NCBI GenBank assembly: GCA_025999435.1
Contig: BNXH01000034.1
Span: 1 to 18,293 of the forward strand
Length of the DNA stretch: 18,293 nt
Direction: 5' to 3'
Origin: Bacteroidia bacterium
GTDB lineage: Bacteria > Bacteroidota > Bacteroidia > Bacteroidales > Dysgonomonadaceae
How positions within the stretch are numbered: position 1 is the first letter of the stretch; every line of letters begins with the position of its first letter. The translations under genes were made by a program, and so were the position numbers. Below are positions 6,773 to 13,538 of this stretch, piece by piece. Under the pieces are notes generated by a model. It was given only the letters and a program-made list of their open reading frames with translations, was not told the DNA's origin and searched no databases.

Positions 6773-7192
6773 CTAATTTAAAGAAGAAGGTTCTTGAAGC
6801 AGTTTGAACTCAAAATCCATAATCAAACTTTCTGCCGCACTTATTTCATTATCGGGCTGCGGTATCAATTTATATTTTTCCACAAACCAGTCTAAATAGG
6901 AAATATCCATATCCACATATGCGGTCGTATGCATTGGTTCAAGCAGGGGCATCCCAATTCTTATCCCGTCCGGCCAATCTTCATGGTTTTTCATATAGAC
7001 GAAATAATTGGTATGGCAACCGGAACTTATGTTGCAAAATATCTCATCCATTGGGAAATTTGGAATCTCATAACTTCCATCCTCGCCCGGCTTATCGTAT
7101 TCTACAAGGAGCTTGCCCACCTTACAAGCGTCTGCAAACAGTTCACATAACAGTTGGGTTGAAAAATCAAATAGGGGATAAAATCGTTCCAT
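6773..7192 (-). CDS. Hypothetical acidic protein, single-gene unit
   Basis: A 139-aa protein that I do not recognise. It is acidic and soluble-looking, with no signal peptide or membrane segment. Aromatic- and Asp-rich stretches are visible (PMDEIFCNIS, YFVYMKNHEDWPDG, YVDMDISYLDWFVEKYKLIP). It sits alone between the right recombinase module and the pcfK/J operon, with its own promoter (7218-7252) and terminator (6749-6766), so it is transcribed independently. Its size, acidity and solitary position recall the immunity or SMI1-like cargo proteins often found in such elements, but no family motif allows that assignment and it is a weak guess only. Confidence 0.75.
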   Translation of the reverse strand: MERFYPLFDFSTQLLCELFADACKVGKLLVEYDKPGEDGSYEIPNFPMDEIFCNISSGCHTNYFVYMKNHEDWPDGIRIGMPLLEPMHTTAYVDMDISYLDWFVEKYKLIPQPDNEISAAESLIMDFEFKLLQEPSSLN

Positions 7193-7217
7193 AAAATATA
7201 TCCTTAATTAACGGAGC

Positions 7218-7252
7218 CAAAATTAACGATTAAACGCCACTATTTCTACAAA
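7218..7252 (-). promoter_or_regulatory. Bacteroides-type promoter for the 6773-7192 gene
   Basis: On the minus strand TAATTTTG (7218-7225 on the plus strand as CAAAATTA) matches the -7 consensus TAnnTTTG. TTTG (plus-strand CAAA at 7249-7252) lies 23 bases upstream, slightly beyond the usual 19-21 spacing for a -33 box. The box ends 25 bases before the start codon at 7192. Confidence 0.5.
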
Positions 7253-7259
7253 CGTGGAG

Positions 7260-7590
7260 TTTATTTTTCGTTTTTTTCTGCCCGTATCTTTCTATAATTT
7301 CTTCCCCGTTTAGCTTCAATGCCATCGAAGCCTAATGAGTATTCGATTTCAGGCGCAAAGGTATTTCCGTGTTCTTCACGCCGCCGCAAGGTCGAGCCTG
7401 CGGGTTTGTCGAAAAATCTTCCTCTTTCCCTTCTTTTATCTATCCGGGCGAGCGTATTTATTCGCCAAAACCTTGCGTCGGCTGAACACTACCCTTTTTA
7501 AGCCCCTGAAACTCGAATACTCCTCACCGGCTCCGATACGGCATAGCGTTAAAAAAAAGGTCAGAAATTATGATACGGGCAGAAAAAAAT
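7260..7590 (+). promoter_or_regulatory. Long structured leader before the pcfK/pcfJ operon
   Basis: More than 300 bases without a credible gene precede the operon. Two alternative pairings are visible. One is a local hairpin at 7384-7403 (CCGCAAGG with CCTGCGG, one bulged A). The other is a long-range stem of GCCGCCGCAAGG (7380-7391) with CCTTGCGTCGGC (7471-7482), 11 of 12 pairs. They share bases and cannot form together. A smaller stem GGCGA/TCGCC (7447-7451, 7462-7466) lies between the long-range arms, and CCCTTTTTAAG follows at about 7492. A near-consensus -7 box TATCTTTC lies at 7285-7292. This resembles an attenuation leader; the function is inferred from pairing only. Confidence 0.4.
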
Positions 7591-7818
7591 ATGAAACATC
7601 GAACCTCCTACCTTCCAATTAGCATAGGTTGGGTTTTGAAAATAGCCTTTATAGCCGCAGGAATCGCACTGTGGGGCTGGGCTTTCGTGGTGGTGATAGC
7701 AGGGCTTTACATCGGGTTCAAGTTCCTCAAAGGGCTTCTTTCCTGCCTTCTATCGCTTCTTATTATTGCGGTGATAATCACGCTTTTAGTAGTAATAATC
7801 ATTCTTTTAATCATTTAA
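7591..7818 (+). CDS. Small integral membrane protein of unknown function
   Basis: A 75-aa protein that is almost entirely hydrophobic. A first membrane segment lies around residues 10-45 (IGWVLKIAFIAAGIALWGWA, VVVIAGLYIG), then a short basic turn (KFLKG) and a C-terminal run made mostly of Leu, Ile and Val. I chose the ATG at 7591 because its upstream sequence (GGGCAGAAAAAAAT then ATGAAA) matches that of the next gene (AGGCAGAAAT then ATGAAA); an upstream ATG at 7570 would add seven residues and has an AAGG ten bases before it. It is the first gene of the operon. No specific function is recognised. Confidence 0.65.
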   Translation: MKHRTSYLPISIGWVLKIAFIAAGIALWGWAFVVVIAGLYIGFKFLKGLLSCLLSLLIIAVIITLLVVIIILLII

Positions 7819-7831
7819 AACAGGCAGAAAT

Positions 7832-8263
7832 ATGAAAACGAAAATCATTCAGATTTTTACGGCTTTGGTGGAATTGGAAGCCAAAGGATGCCACGCTGTC
7901 TTTTTCGAGTACGGTAACGGCTTGTTCCGGGTGCGGATTTTTAAGGGCGAAGCAATCAATGAAAAGGTTGTGTGTCAAAAGGTAATCAACCCGACCCGTG
8001 AACCTGCCGGATTGGACGAATTGCTCAACTTCATTGAAAACCTGAAAAACCACATTACGGCAACCGTCTTCCAATGCTACAAAAGGGAATTTGTAAAAGG
8101 CGAAAAGGCAGGCAAATGGGAAAAGACAAAATCCGTCTTTGAGTTTGGCGACAACGCCACTTCTGAAATGCTCATAGACGGTTCGGGATATTACATCACC
8201 GACCCCGACAACGGCTTGCAGTATTTTATCGATATGAAACAGGCAGGCGAAACGGAAAAATAG
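7832..8263 (+). CDS. Hypothetical conjugative-transposon operon protein
   Basis: A 143-aa soluble protein with no signal peptide or membrane segment and no motif I recognise. It begins MKTKIIQIFTALVELEAKGC and contains a positively charged middle (KREFVKGEKAGKWEKTK) and an acidic C-terminal half (DGSGYYITDPDNGLQYFIDM). It starts 13 bases after the membrane-protein gene, with an initiation region resembling that gene's, and is followed by a G/C-rich hairpin and pcfK. Codon use looks like that of pcfJ. Position suggests a conserved accessory gene of Bacteroides conjugative transposons; the role is unknown. Confidence 0.8.
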   Translation: MKTKIIQIFTALVELEAKGCHAVFFEYGNGLFRVRIFKGEAINEKVVCQKVINPTREPAGLDELLNFIENLKNHITATVFQCYKREFVKGEKAGKWEKTKSVFEFGDNATSEMLIDGSGYYITDPDNGLQYFIDMKQAGETEK

Positions 8264-8271
8264 TATTAACC

Positions 8272-8294
8272 GGGGGTGGGAATATCCTGCCCCC
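8272..8294 (+). other. Intergenic RNA hairpin upstream of pcfK
   Basis: GGGGGTGGG (8272-8280), loop AATAT, and CCTGCCCCC (8286-8294) form a 9-bp RNA stem including two adjacent G-U pairs. It is followed by CACAGTACCCAAAAGAT and the pcfK start. There is no U-tract, so it is not a typical terminator. A similar hairpin precedes the gene at 13573. Confidence 0.55.
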
Positions 8295-8310
8295 ACAGTA
8301 CCCAAAAGAT

Positions 8311-8513
8311 ATGAACGCAACAGATAATTTCAAAAAGACAATCAAGGCGTATTTAGACCAACGGGCGGAAGAAGACGTACTGTTTTCTTTCCGGTATTCC
8401 CTGCCCAGAAAAAATTTGGACGATTGTATAACCTGTATTCTGAACACAGTACAGAAAAGCGGTTGCAACGGATTCGAGGATGATGAAATTTTCGGCATGG
8501 CAGTACATTATTA
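8311..8513 (+). pseudogene. pcfK: pcfK, 5' half (interrupted by the RIT element)
   Basis: The first 68 codons of a PcfK-like gene (MNATDNFKKTIKAYLDQRAE, then DDCITCILN and FEDDEIFGMAVHYY) belong to the family encoded next to pcfJ in conjugative elements. The frame runs directly into the left end of the RIT element, where it gains only Pro-Lys and a stop (8521-8523). The missing C-terminal half is found at 12049-12259 in the same orientation. Joining the halves at the shared CATTATTA gives a 137-aa protein with no frameshift, reading AVHYYDEDNIEVGKP across the join. As it stands the product would be truncated to about half length. The function of PcfK in transfer is not well defined. Confidence 0.88.
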
Positions 8514-8539
8514 TCCCAAGTAGTTAAAAATCCAAAGTC
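8506..8539 (+). repeat. RIT left terminal inverted repeat
   Basis: The first 28 bases (8506-8533, beginning CATTATTATCCCAAG) are a perfect inverted match to 11992-12019. After one mismatch, five more bases (AAGTC) also match. The outer 8 bases coincide with the target direct repeat, and the TAG at 8521-8523 within it ends the truncated pcfK frame. Confidence 0.93.
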
Positions 8540-8602
8540 GCCCTACTCGTATTATTGATAGTCAGTAAATTACAATGGTTACTTTGTTGAACGACTTTGG
8601 AT
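8530..8602. repeat. Subterminal inverted repeat at the RIT left end
   Basis: ATCCAAAGTCG (8530-8540) and CGACTTTGGAT (8592-8602) form a perfect 11-bp inverted repeat with a 51-base spacer, just beyond the ritC stop at 8608. Read on the minus strand the second arm is followed by TTTTT, so it could act as a weak terminator for the rit operon. It could also be a recombinase-binding site. The first arm overlaps the terminal repeat. Confidence 0.55.
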
Positions 8603-8607
8603 AATAT

Positions 8608-9636
8608 TTATCGTCCTAAACTCTTTAGCCAATTCAGAAGTTCTTTATCTTTCTCCCAGACTCCATCATGAGAAGGACGTGGAATAAGATCCACATAGGC
8701 ATTGTCGAGAGCTTCACGTTTTTGCTTTGAGTCTACCCGGGCATAGATTTCAGTATACCTTACAGAGTTATGTCCTAAGATATCACGCACATAAATAATG
8801 TTGAGACCAGCTTGTAGAAGATGGGTAGCTTTCGAATGGCGGAACGTATGTGGTGATATTTTTCCAGGAAGTAGCCCCGGATATTGAGTTCGTACCAGTG
8901 ATGCATACATATTTATGATATGTGTTAATCCGGCTGTTGTCAATGTTTTACCGCAAGTATTAGTGAAGAAGGGATCTTTACCAACCATGTTCTCATCAAT
9001 CCCTTTATCCTTCATATATGCACGAAGAATAACACATAATTTTTCATGTATCGGGACAATGCGTTTCTTTTTACCCTTCCCGTACAATATTACATGCATA
9101 GGCTTACTGAAGTTTATGTTTTGTGGAGTGAAGGAGATTAACTCTTGAGCACGTGCCCCTGTATCATACAAAAATGCCAGAATAGCAAGATGGCGTCGCC
9201 CCTGTATCGTATCCGTCGGTATTTGTGCCAACAAAGTTGACATGCCTTCTTGAGTCAAAAAGGAAACGACAGCTTGTTCTGTTTTCTTGGCTTTGATGGT
9301 CAGAACCTCTTGCCATTTGTTGATATTCTTAACATCCTGATACTGCATAAAATAACAGAAGGCGCGTAAAGAGGCCAGACGAGAGTTCCGTGTTGTAGGA
9401 GAGCTGTTTCGTTCTGTCTCAAGCCAATTTAAGAATACCACGACATTTTGTCGTGTAATATCTTTCAGCATAACCTTGTGGGCCGGGATTTTCTTTTGGC
9501 TGAGAAAAAACTCATACCACATGGTAAATGTGTCACTATAGCTTCGAATCGTATGTTTACTAACACCTCTTTCGAGAGGGAGGTACTCTACAAAGAAACG
9601 ATTTAAATATTTTGCCAGATCTGTAATTTCATTCAT
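8608..9636 (-). CDS. ritC: RIT tyrosine recombinase RitC
   Basis: A 342-aa tyrosine recombinase with an N-terminal SAM-like DNA-binding domain (about 8-110) and a catalytic domain (about 125-315). The full catalytic set is visible: R162 (TGARAQE), a lysine in the GKGKKKR turn near 187, H263-x-x-R266 (HTFRHSKATHLLQAG), H289 (LGHNS) and Y298 (YTEIYARVD). The HTFRHSKATHLLQAG/EIYARVD pattern and position as third gene match RitC of RIT elements. It overlaps ritB by four bases. In RIT elements the three recombinases are thought to cooperate; how the work is divided is not known. Confidence 0.9.
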   Translation of the reverse strand: MNEITDLAKYLNRFFVEYLPLERGVSKHTIRSYSDTFTMWYEFFLSQKKIPAHKVMLKDITRQNVVVFLNWLETERNSSPTTRNSRLASLRAFCYFMQYQDVKNINKWQEVLTIKAKKTEQAVVSFLTQEGMSTLLAQIPTDTIQGRRHLAILAFLYDTGARAQELISFTPQNINFSKPMHVILYGKGKKKRIVPIHEKLCVILRAYMKDKGIDENMVGKDPFFTNTCGKTLTTAGLTHIINMYASLVRTQYPGLLPGKISPHTFRHSKATHLLQAGLNIIYVRDILGHNSVRYTEIYARVDSKQKREALDNAYVDLIPRPSHDGVWEKDKELLNWLKSLGR

Positions 9637-10646
9637 GATGGATTTGTTTTATTAGTGATGTCAGGGAATATGTCGCCAATATTTTTACCCACCTCTTCGA
9701 TCAGGTCAGGGTAAATCTCCAATGTGAGACGAACGTAATGTTCTGTCGCATAAATATCGTGATGTCCGAGGAGTACAGACAGGATAGGCCATGCCGTATA
9801 AATGTCCAGTCCCGATTTTACCATTTGACACAAAGAGTGGACAGCAAAAGTGTGCCTTAGATCATGCACTCGTGGTCCTTGTCCTTTGCCTCTATGGTTT
9901 ATGCCACATTTTTCAAGGATTCTACGGAAATGCAGATAAACGGCACCTGTCGACATCATCTTTCCAAGATGATTGACAAACAAAGGGGCGGATGGATCAT
10001 TAATGCCTTTTATTGGCATTCTATTACGGTATCCTATGTAGGTAAGCAGCACAAACTTCATGTTCTCATTCAGAGGGATTAGTCGATGTTGACGATTCTT
10101 TGTCTTTTTCAGTAAGACAAATCCTTTTTCTATATTTACATCTTCATTTTTTATCTCTATAGTTTCTCCAACACGGGCGCCACAATAATACAGGAAACGC
10201 AGTATCGCAGGGATACAGATGAGGCACGTAGTCATGTGGCGAACCATCAAGACTGTAGAATCTATCGTCTTGAAGATCATGGCGACTTCCTCAGAAGAAT
10301 ACACATGGGGAATGTAGCTCGTCTTTGGACGTTTGGGAGCCGGAGGAATGAAAGAATCAAACCCCATATGACACATATATTGACAGAACTGACGGAAGTG
10401 CATTACCTTCTCATAAGCTGTGCGTTGGTTTCCATTAGCAAATTCCTCTTTCCAACAAAGGAAAACTTCTCTGGTCATCATTGGAAACCTAAATTTCTTA
10501 ACTTCATACATGTTGTCAATCTCTTTAAAAATAGTAACAAAATGACAAGGGTGTATATTTTTGATCTGAAGCATTCTAATATAGTCATACATCAGTGGCG
10601 CCAAAGCACTGACAAGCTTTGGCTCATGATAACATCGGTTACTCAT
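9633..10646 (-). CDS. ritB: RIT tyrosine recombinase RitB
   Basis: A 337-aa tyrosine recombinase, middle gene of the trio. The catalytic domain (about 115-325) has R158 (CGARVGE), Lys near 181, H261-x-x-R264 (VHDLRHTFAVHSL), H295 (LGHHDI) and Y304 (TEHYVRL). The unusually long insert between HxxR and the second histidine (MVKSGLDIYTAWPILSV) is characteristic of the RitB group. It overlaps both neighbours (four bases with ritC, eight with ritA), which indicates translational coupling and a requirement for all three proteins together. Confidence 0.9.
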   Translation of the reverse strand: MSNRCYHEPKLVSALAPLMYDYIRMLQIKNIHPCHFVTIFKEIDNMYEVKKFRFPMMTREVFLCWKEEFANGNQRTAYEKVMHFRQFCQYMCHMGFDSFIPPAPKRPKTSYIPHVYSSEEVAMIFKTIDSTVLMVRHMTTCLICIPAILRFLYYCGARVGETIEIKNEDVNIEKGFVLLKKTKNRQHRLIPLNENMKFVLLTYIGYRNRMPIKGINDPSAPLFVNHLGKMMSTGAVYLHFRRILEKCGINHRGKGQGPRVHDLRHTFAVHSLCQMVKSGLDIYTAWPILSVLLGHHDIYATEHYVRLTLEIYPDLIEEVGKNIGDIFPDITNKTNPS

Positions 10647-11868
10647 AGAAAATCCCTCCTTTCTGTGTGTAGAATGAGTCCGGAACCTGAGGTACTTCCA
10701 GCAGACATTTTTTCATGCCTTCAAGATCAACCCGAAGATAGTTCATCGTTGATTGAGACGAAGCATGTCCTAATATACTGGATATCACAGGCAATGATTG
10801 TTCATCTTTCAGCAGCTTTGATGCCAGGGAATGCCGCATGGAATGTATTCCGTGATGACGTTTCCCTACATGTATCTTCGATTTATATATAGCAGTTTGG
10901 ATACCTACATAAATGGTATCTCTGGAAACTGGCTCAAATGGTGGCTTGAGAGTGATGAATATAAAGTTACTTCTCCCAACCTCTCTTTCATTTTTAAGAT
11001 AGTCTACAATAGCATTGCCAACTTCTGCTGTAAGTGGTAGTTCTATTTTACGTTCGGTTTTTTGCTGGGTAAGCGTAATGCAATTCTTATCCCAATCAAT
11101 GTTTTCAAACTTTAGATTAATGATATCCGATGTGCGCAATGCCAGTCTGGATGCCAGCATAAACACTGCATACAGTCGTTTGCCTCCAAACTCATTTTTG
11201 TTTATGGCATTGCCAATAAGACCAATCTCTTCTTCTGTATAAACCGAAGGGAGTTTCTCTTTTTGGGGAAATCTAAATCCCTTGATTAGTGTACCAAAAT
11301 ATTGAGGAACCAACTTACGTTCAACTAAATAATAGCACAACCCTCTGAGTACGAAAATACGCTGTGATTTGTTTATTTGTGCTGATGCTACAAAGTCCAG
11401 AAGATGCTGCTCCGTCAAAGCTGATAAAGTTTCTATTCCTTTTATTCTCAGGAATGTTAAAAACCGACCAAGCATTCTTTCATATACATATAAAGTTCTA
11501 TCTGCAACACGATGTTCACGTTTATAAGACAAAAACTCTAACATGATACTCCCAATTTCTCCGCTCATATCAAAACTTTGCTTTTGAGGTACATAACGTT
11601 TAATACTACCAGTCTCAAGAACTGCATTAAGAATTGTGATGCACCTACGCAAATGATTATAAGTTTGCATCACATCCGTCGGAAGGGAGGAAAGAAATAT
11701 CTCTCCGACTTGGGTGGAATAGTATTCCTGTCCCTTTGTTTCCATGGAAGGTTTAACTTTTTCATCCCATATAGACCGATATGTCTCTATGGTCTTTTCG
11801 CTAAATCCTACATCTTTCATGACTGCCATACATTCATGAACTAAATCTGAAAATAATTTTGTTACCAT
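10639..11868 (-). CDS. ritA: RIT tyrosine recombinase RitA
   Basis: A 409-aa tyrosine recombinase, first gene of the trio and the longest. An extended N-terminal region (about 1-100) precedes the SAM-like DNA-binding domain (about 105-200) and the catalytic domain (about 205-395). R245 (LALRTSDI), K270 (QQKTERKIELPL), H342-x-x-R345 (IHSMRHSLASKLL), H368 (LGHASS) and Y377 (NYLRVDL) are all present. The QxKT...ELPL stretch and MRHSLASxLL are typical of the RitA group. The start at 11868 follows AAAGAAAG. About 120 bases of A+T-rich non-coding DNA separate it from the right terminal repeat. Confidence 0.9.
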   Translation of the reverse strand: MVTKLFSDLVHECMAVMKDVGFSEKTIETYRSIWDEKVKPSMETKGQEYYSTQVGEIFLSSLPTDVMQTYNHLRRCITILNAVLETGSIKRYVPQKQSFDMSGEIGSIMLEFLSYKREHRVADRTLYVYERMLGRFLTFLRIKGIETLSALTEQHLLDFVASAQINKSQRIFVLRGLCYYLVERKLVPQYFGTLIKGFRFPQKEKLPSVYTEEEIGLIGNAINKNEFGGKRLYAVFMLASRLALRTSDIINLKFENIDWDKNCITLTQQKTERKIELPLTAEVGNAIVDYLKNEREVGRSNFIFITLKPPFEPVSRDTIYVGIQTAIYKSKIHVGKRHHGIHSMRHSLASKLLKDEQSLPVISSILGHASSQSTMNYLRVDLEGMKKCLLEVPQVPDSFYTQKGGIFYE

Positions 11869-11985
11869 CTTTCTTTATTTTTAGTTAGAAGATGGACGAA
11901 GTTTACAAAACTTATCGAAAGTAAATTATCAAAAACTGATTTTAAGGCACTGATTTATAGTTGTCTGCAAAAACCTCAGTCTGTT
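11869..11985. other. Non-coding subterminal region at the RIT right end
   Basis: A+T-rich DNA between the ritA start and the right terminal repeat, which must contain the rit promoter. CTTATCGAAA occurs here (11911-11920) and again as a direct copy just outside the terminal repeat (12020-12029), followed there by an inverted copy. That distribution suggests recombinase-binding sites. No promoter fits the consensus well enough to call. Confidence 0.4.
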
Positions 11986-12019
11986 GACTTGGGATTTTTA
12001 ACTACTTGGGATAATAATG
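11986..12019 (-). repeat. RIT right terminal inverted repeat
   Basis: Inverted copy of 8506-8539: 28 perfect bases at 11992-12019 (ending TTGGGATAATAATG), one mismatch at 11991, then GACTT at 11986-11990. Unlike the left end it is not directly abutted by target DNA; 21 further bases (12020-12040) separate it from the target repeat. Confidence 0.93.
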
Positions 12020-12049
12020 CTTATCGAAACTTTCGATAATCATTATTAC
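12011..12049. repeat. 39-bp near-perfect palindrome spanning the RIT right junction
   Basis: Centred on C12030, 17 of 19 positions in each arm pair: ATAATAATG-C-TTATCGAAA, then TTTCGATAA-T-CATTATTAC. The outer left part is the end of the terminal repeat and the outer right part is the target direct repeat. A palindrome straddling an insertion junction is what a tyrosine recombinase core site would look like. Confidence 0.7.
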
Positions 12050-12259
12050 GACGAGGACAATATCGAAGTCGGCAAGCCGATGAATTGCAATGTAGTGGTA
12101 AACCATACCGTTGTCCTGACCGAAGAAGAAAAAGCGGAAGCACGGCAGAAAGCCGTCCAGAAAGCGCAGGATGAAGCATACGCCAAGATGAGGCAACCCG
12201 TAAAGAAGTCCACCAAAGAAACCGCAGTCAATCACATGCCAAATCTTTTCGACCTATGA
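12041..12259 (+). pseudogene. pcfK: pcfK, 3' half (separated by the RIT element)
   Basis: Frame continuation of the PcfK-like gene: HYYDEDNIEVGKP, NCNVVVNHTVVLTEEEKAEA and a charged C-terminus ending NLFDL. CAT at 12041 is in frame with the TGA at 12257-12259, and the same three codons (His-Tyr-Tyr) end the 5' half. An in-frame ATG at 12017, created by the RIT terminal repeat, could allow an 80-residue fragment to be translated, with eight element-derived residues before HYY. The gene overlaps pcfJ by four bases (ATGA), so loss of pcfK translation could also lower pcfJ expression. Confidence 0.88.
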
Positions 12260-13527
12260 AACCGAAGAATAAATTCCATGCGCAAGTATTAGAAGCAAGT
12301 AAAACCCTGCCTAAACTCACGAAAGAACAGATAAAGTGGGGTTACAACAACGGTATCGACTATATTGGACACAGAACAGGGAAAGGCGTAATTACCTGTA
12401 CCAAATGCGGTCATTCGTGGCAGGGAGAGTGTGAATTGATAAATACCCTTTTAGGGTGCAACTGCCCTTCCTGCAAAACCAAACTGAAAGTAGAAATCAC
12501 TAAAAAGCGGGTATTCAGTGGAAGTTACTATATGACCATCGTAACTGCCTGTGAGGGATTCCAAGTTTTACGCACGGTTATGATAAAGTGTGTTGCCAAA
12601 GTGGGAGAAACTACCAAATACACCCATTCGGAAGTCATGCAACGGTGGATTGCACCCAACGGGAAACACGCCACGTTCGCAAGGCTAAGGCAGACAATGG
12701 GAACATGCTACTACGATTCATGGATATTTCATACCCCATTGGAATTGCGACAGGAAATAGACGTATATAACCGCGTTTATACGGGCGTTGTCTATCCCCG
12801 TCAAAAACTTATCCCCGAACTCAAAAGGACAGGCTATGAAAAGGCATTGTACGGGCAAAAGCCGTTAGACCTGTTCCGTACCCTGCTGACCGACAGCAGA
12901 GCCGAAACGCTGATAAAGGCAGGGCAAACCCAACTGTTAAAAAGGATTATGGATACAGGTTGGAAGAACATTGGCAACTATTGGCAATCTATCCGTATTT
13001 GTATCCGAAATGGCTACAAAATCAAAGATGCCGCCCTTTGGTGCGATTATATAGATTTTTTGCGCTTTTTCGGGAAAGACCTGCACAATGCCAAATATGT
13101 TTGCCCTACCAATCTGAACGCCGAACACGACCGCTATATGAGGAAGAAAGCGAAAGCCGATGCACGGCAGGAACTCGAAAAGCAATTGGAGAAAGAAGCC
13201 GACTACCGAAAAGCCAAAGAAAAATTCTTCGGACTTGTGTTTTCGGATGGACTTATCAATATCCGGGTACTTGAAAGCGTTGCCGAGATTGTATTGGAGG
13301 GTAAAGCAATGCACCATTGCGCAGGCAGTTACCATTCAAAAACCGATAGCCTTATCCTATCCGCTTGCATTGACGGGAAAAGGATTGAAACCATTGAGGT
13401 ATCGCTTTCCCAGTTAAAGGTTATTCAAAGCAGGGGTATATGCAATAAGAATACCGAACACCACAGTCGGATTATCCAACTTGTAGAGAGCAATATTCCG
13501 CTTATAGAAAAAAGATTGGCAGCATAA
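12256..13527 (+). CDS. pcfJ: PcfJ-like protein
   Basis: A 423-aa PcfJ-family protein. It has an N-terminal zinc-ribbon-like cluster (C48, C51, C59, C68, C70, C73), a helical middle region, a charged coiled-coil-like stretch (about 285-325, KKAKADARQELEKQLEKE) and a C-terminal PcfJ region with the family signature EGKAMHHCAGSY at 348-359. No signal peptide or membrane segment is seen. PcfJ is found with PcfK in conjugative plasmids and transposons; its biochemical role in transfer is not established. It is intact here, but it lies downstream of the RIT insertion on the opposite strand to the rit genes, so its transcription may be disturbed. Confidence 0.88.
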   Translation: MKPKNKFHAQVLEASKTLPKLTKEQIKWGYNNGIDYIGHRTGKGVITCTKCGHSWQGECELINTLLGCNCPSCKTKLKVEITKKRVFSGSYYMTIVTACEGFQVLRTVMIKCVAKVGETTKYTHSEVMQRWIAPNGKHATFARLRQTMGTCYYDSWIFHTPLELRQEIDVYNRVYTGVVYPRQKLIPELKRTGYEKALYGQKPLDLFRTLLTDSRAETLIKAGQTQLLKRIMDTGWKNIGNYWQSIRICIRNGYKIKDAALWCDYIDFLRFFGKDLHNAKYVCPTNLNAEHDRYMRKKAKADARQELEKQLEKEADYRKAKEKFFGLVFSDGLINIRVLESVAEIVLEGKAMHHCAGSYHSKTDSLILSACIDGKRIETIEVSLSQLKVIQSRGICNKNTEHHSRIIQLVESNIPLIEKRLAA

Positions 13528-13538
13528 TTTAATAATCA

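Larger units (their letters stand above)
8506..12048 (-). mobile_element. RIT element (recombinase in trio) inserted in pcfK
   Basis: Three consecutive overlapping tyrosine recombinase genes (ritA, ritB, ritC, minus strand) are bounded by a 34-bp terminal inverted repeat with one mismatch (8506-8539 and 11986-12019). The whole is flanked by the 8-bp direct repeat CATTATTA (8506-8513 and 12041-12048), one copy counted in the span given. The insertion splits a PcfK-family gene, and excision with loss of one repeat restores its frame. Gene order, size of about 3.5 kb and terminal repeats match RIT elements described in several phyla. No passenger genes are present. The DNA appears more A+T-rich than the flanking operon. 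Confidence 0.9.

Noticed and set aside
7319..7622. Overlapping plus-strand frames in the leader before the operon
   Set aside because: They overlap one another, have no recognisable domain, and their sequence is better explained by the RNA pairing seen there.
8311..8523. A complete 70-aa gene ending at the TAG at 8521-8523
   Set aside because: The last two codons and the stop come from the RIT terminal repeat; the rest is the N-terminal half of PcfK.
8608..11868. The three consecutive recombinases as the integrases of the conjugative element
   Set aside because: They sit inside pcfK, bounded by their own terminal inverted repeats and a direct repeat, and match the RitA/RitB/RitC order.
12017..12259. 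An 80-codon frame with its own ATG taken as an independent gene
   Set aside because: The ATG lies inside the RIT terminal repeat and the residues from HYY onward are the PcfK C-terminal half; it is a gene fragment that happens to have a start.
8311..12259. PcfK broken by gradual decay
   Set aside because: Both halves are in frame, without stops or frameshifts, and meet exactly at the repeated CATTATTA; insertion explains all of it.
13160..13417. Frames of 60-130 codons antisense to or shifted within pcfJ, the recombinases and the tra genes
   Set aside because: Each lies wholly inside a well-supported gene and shows no domain of its own; they are shadows of G/C-rich codons.
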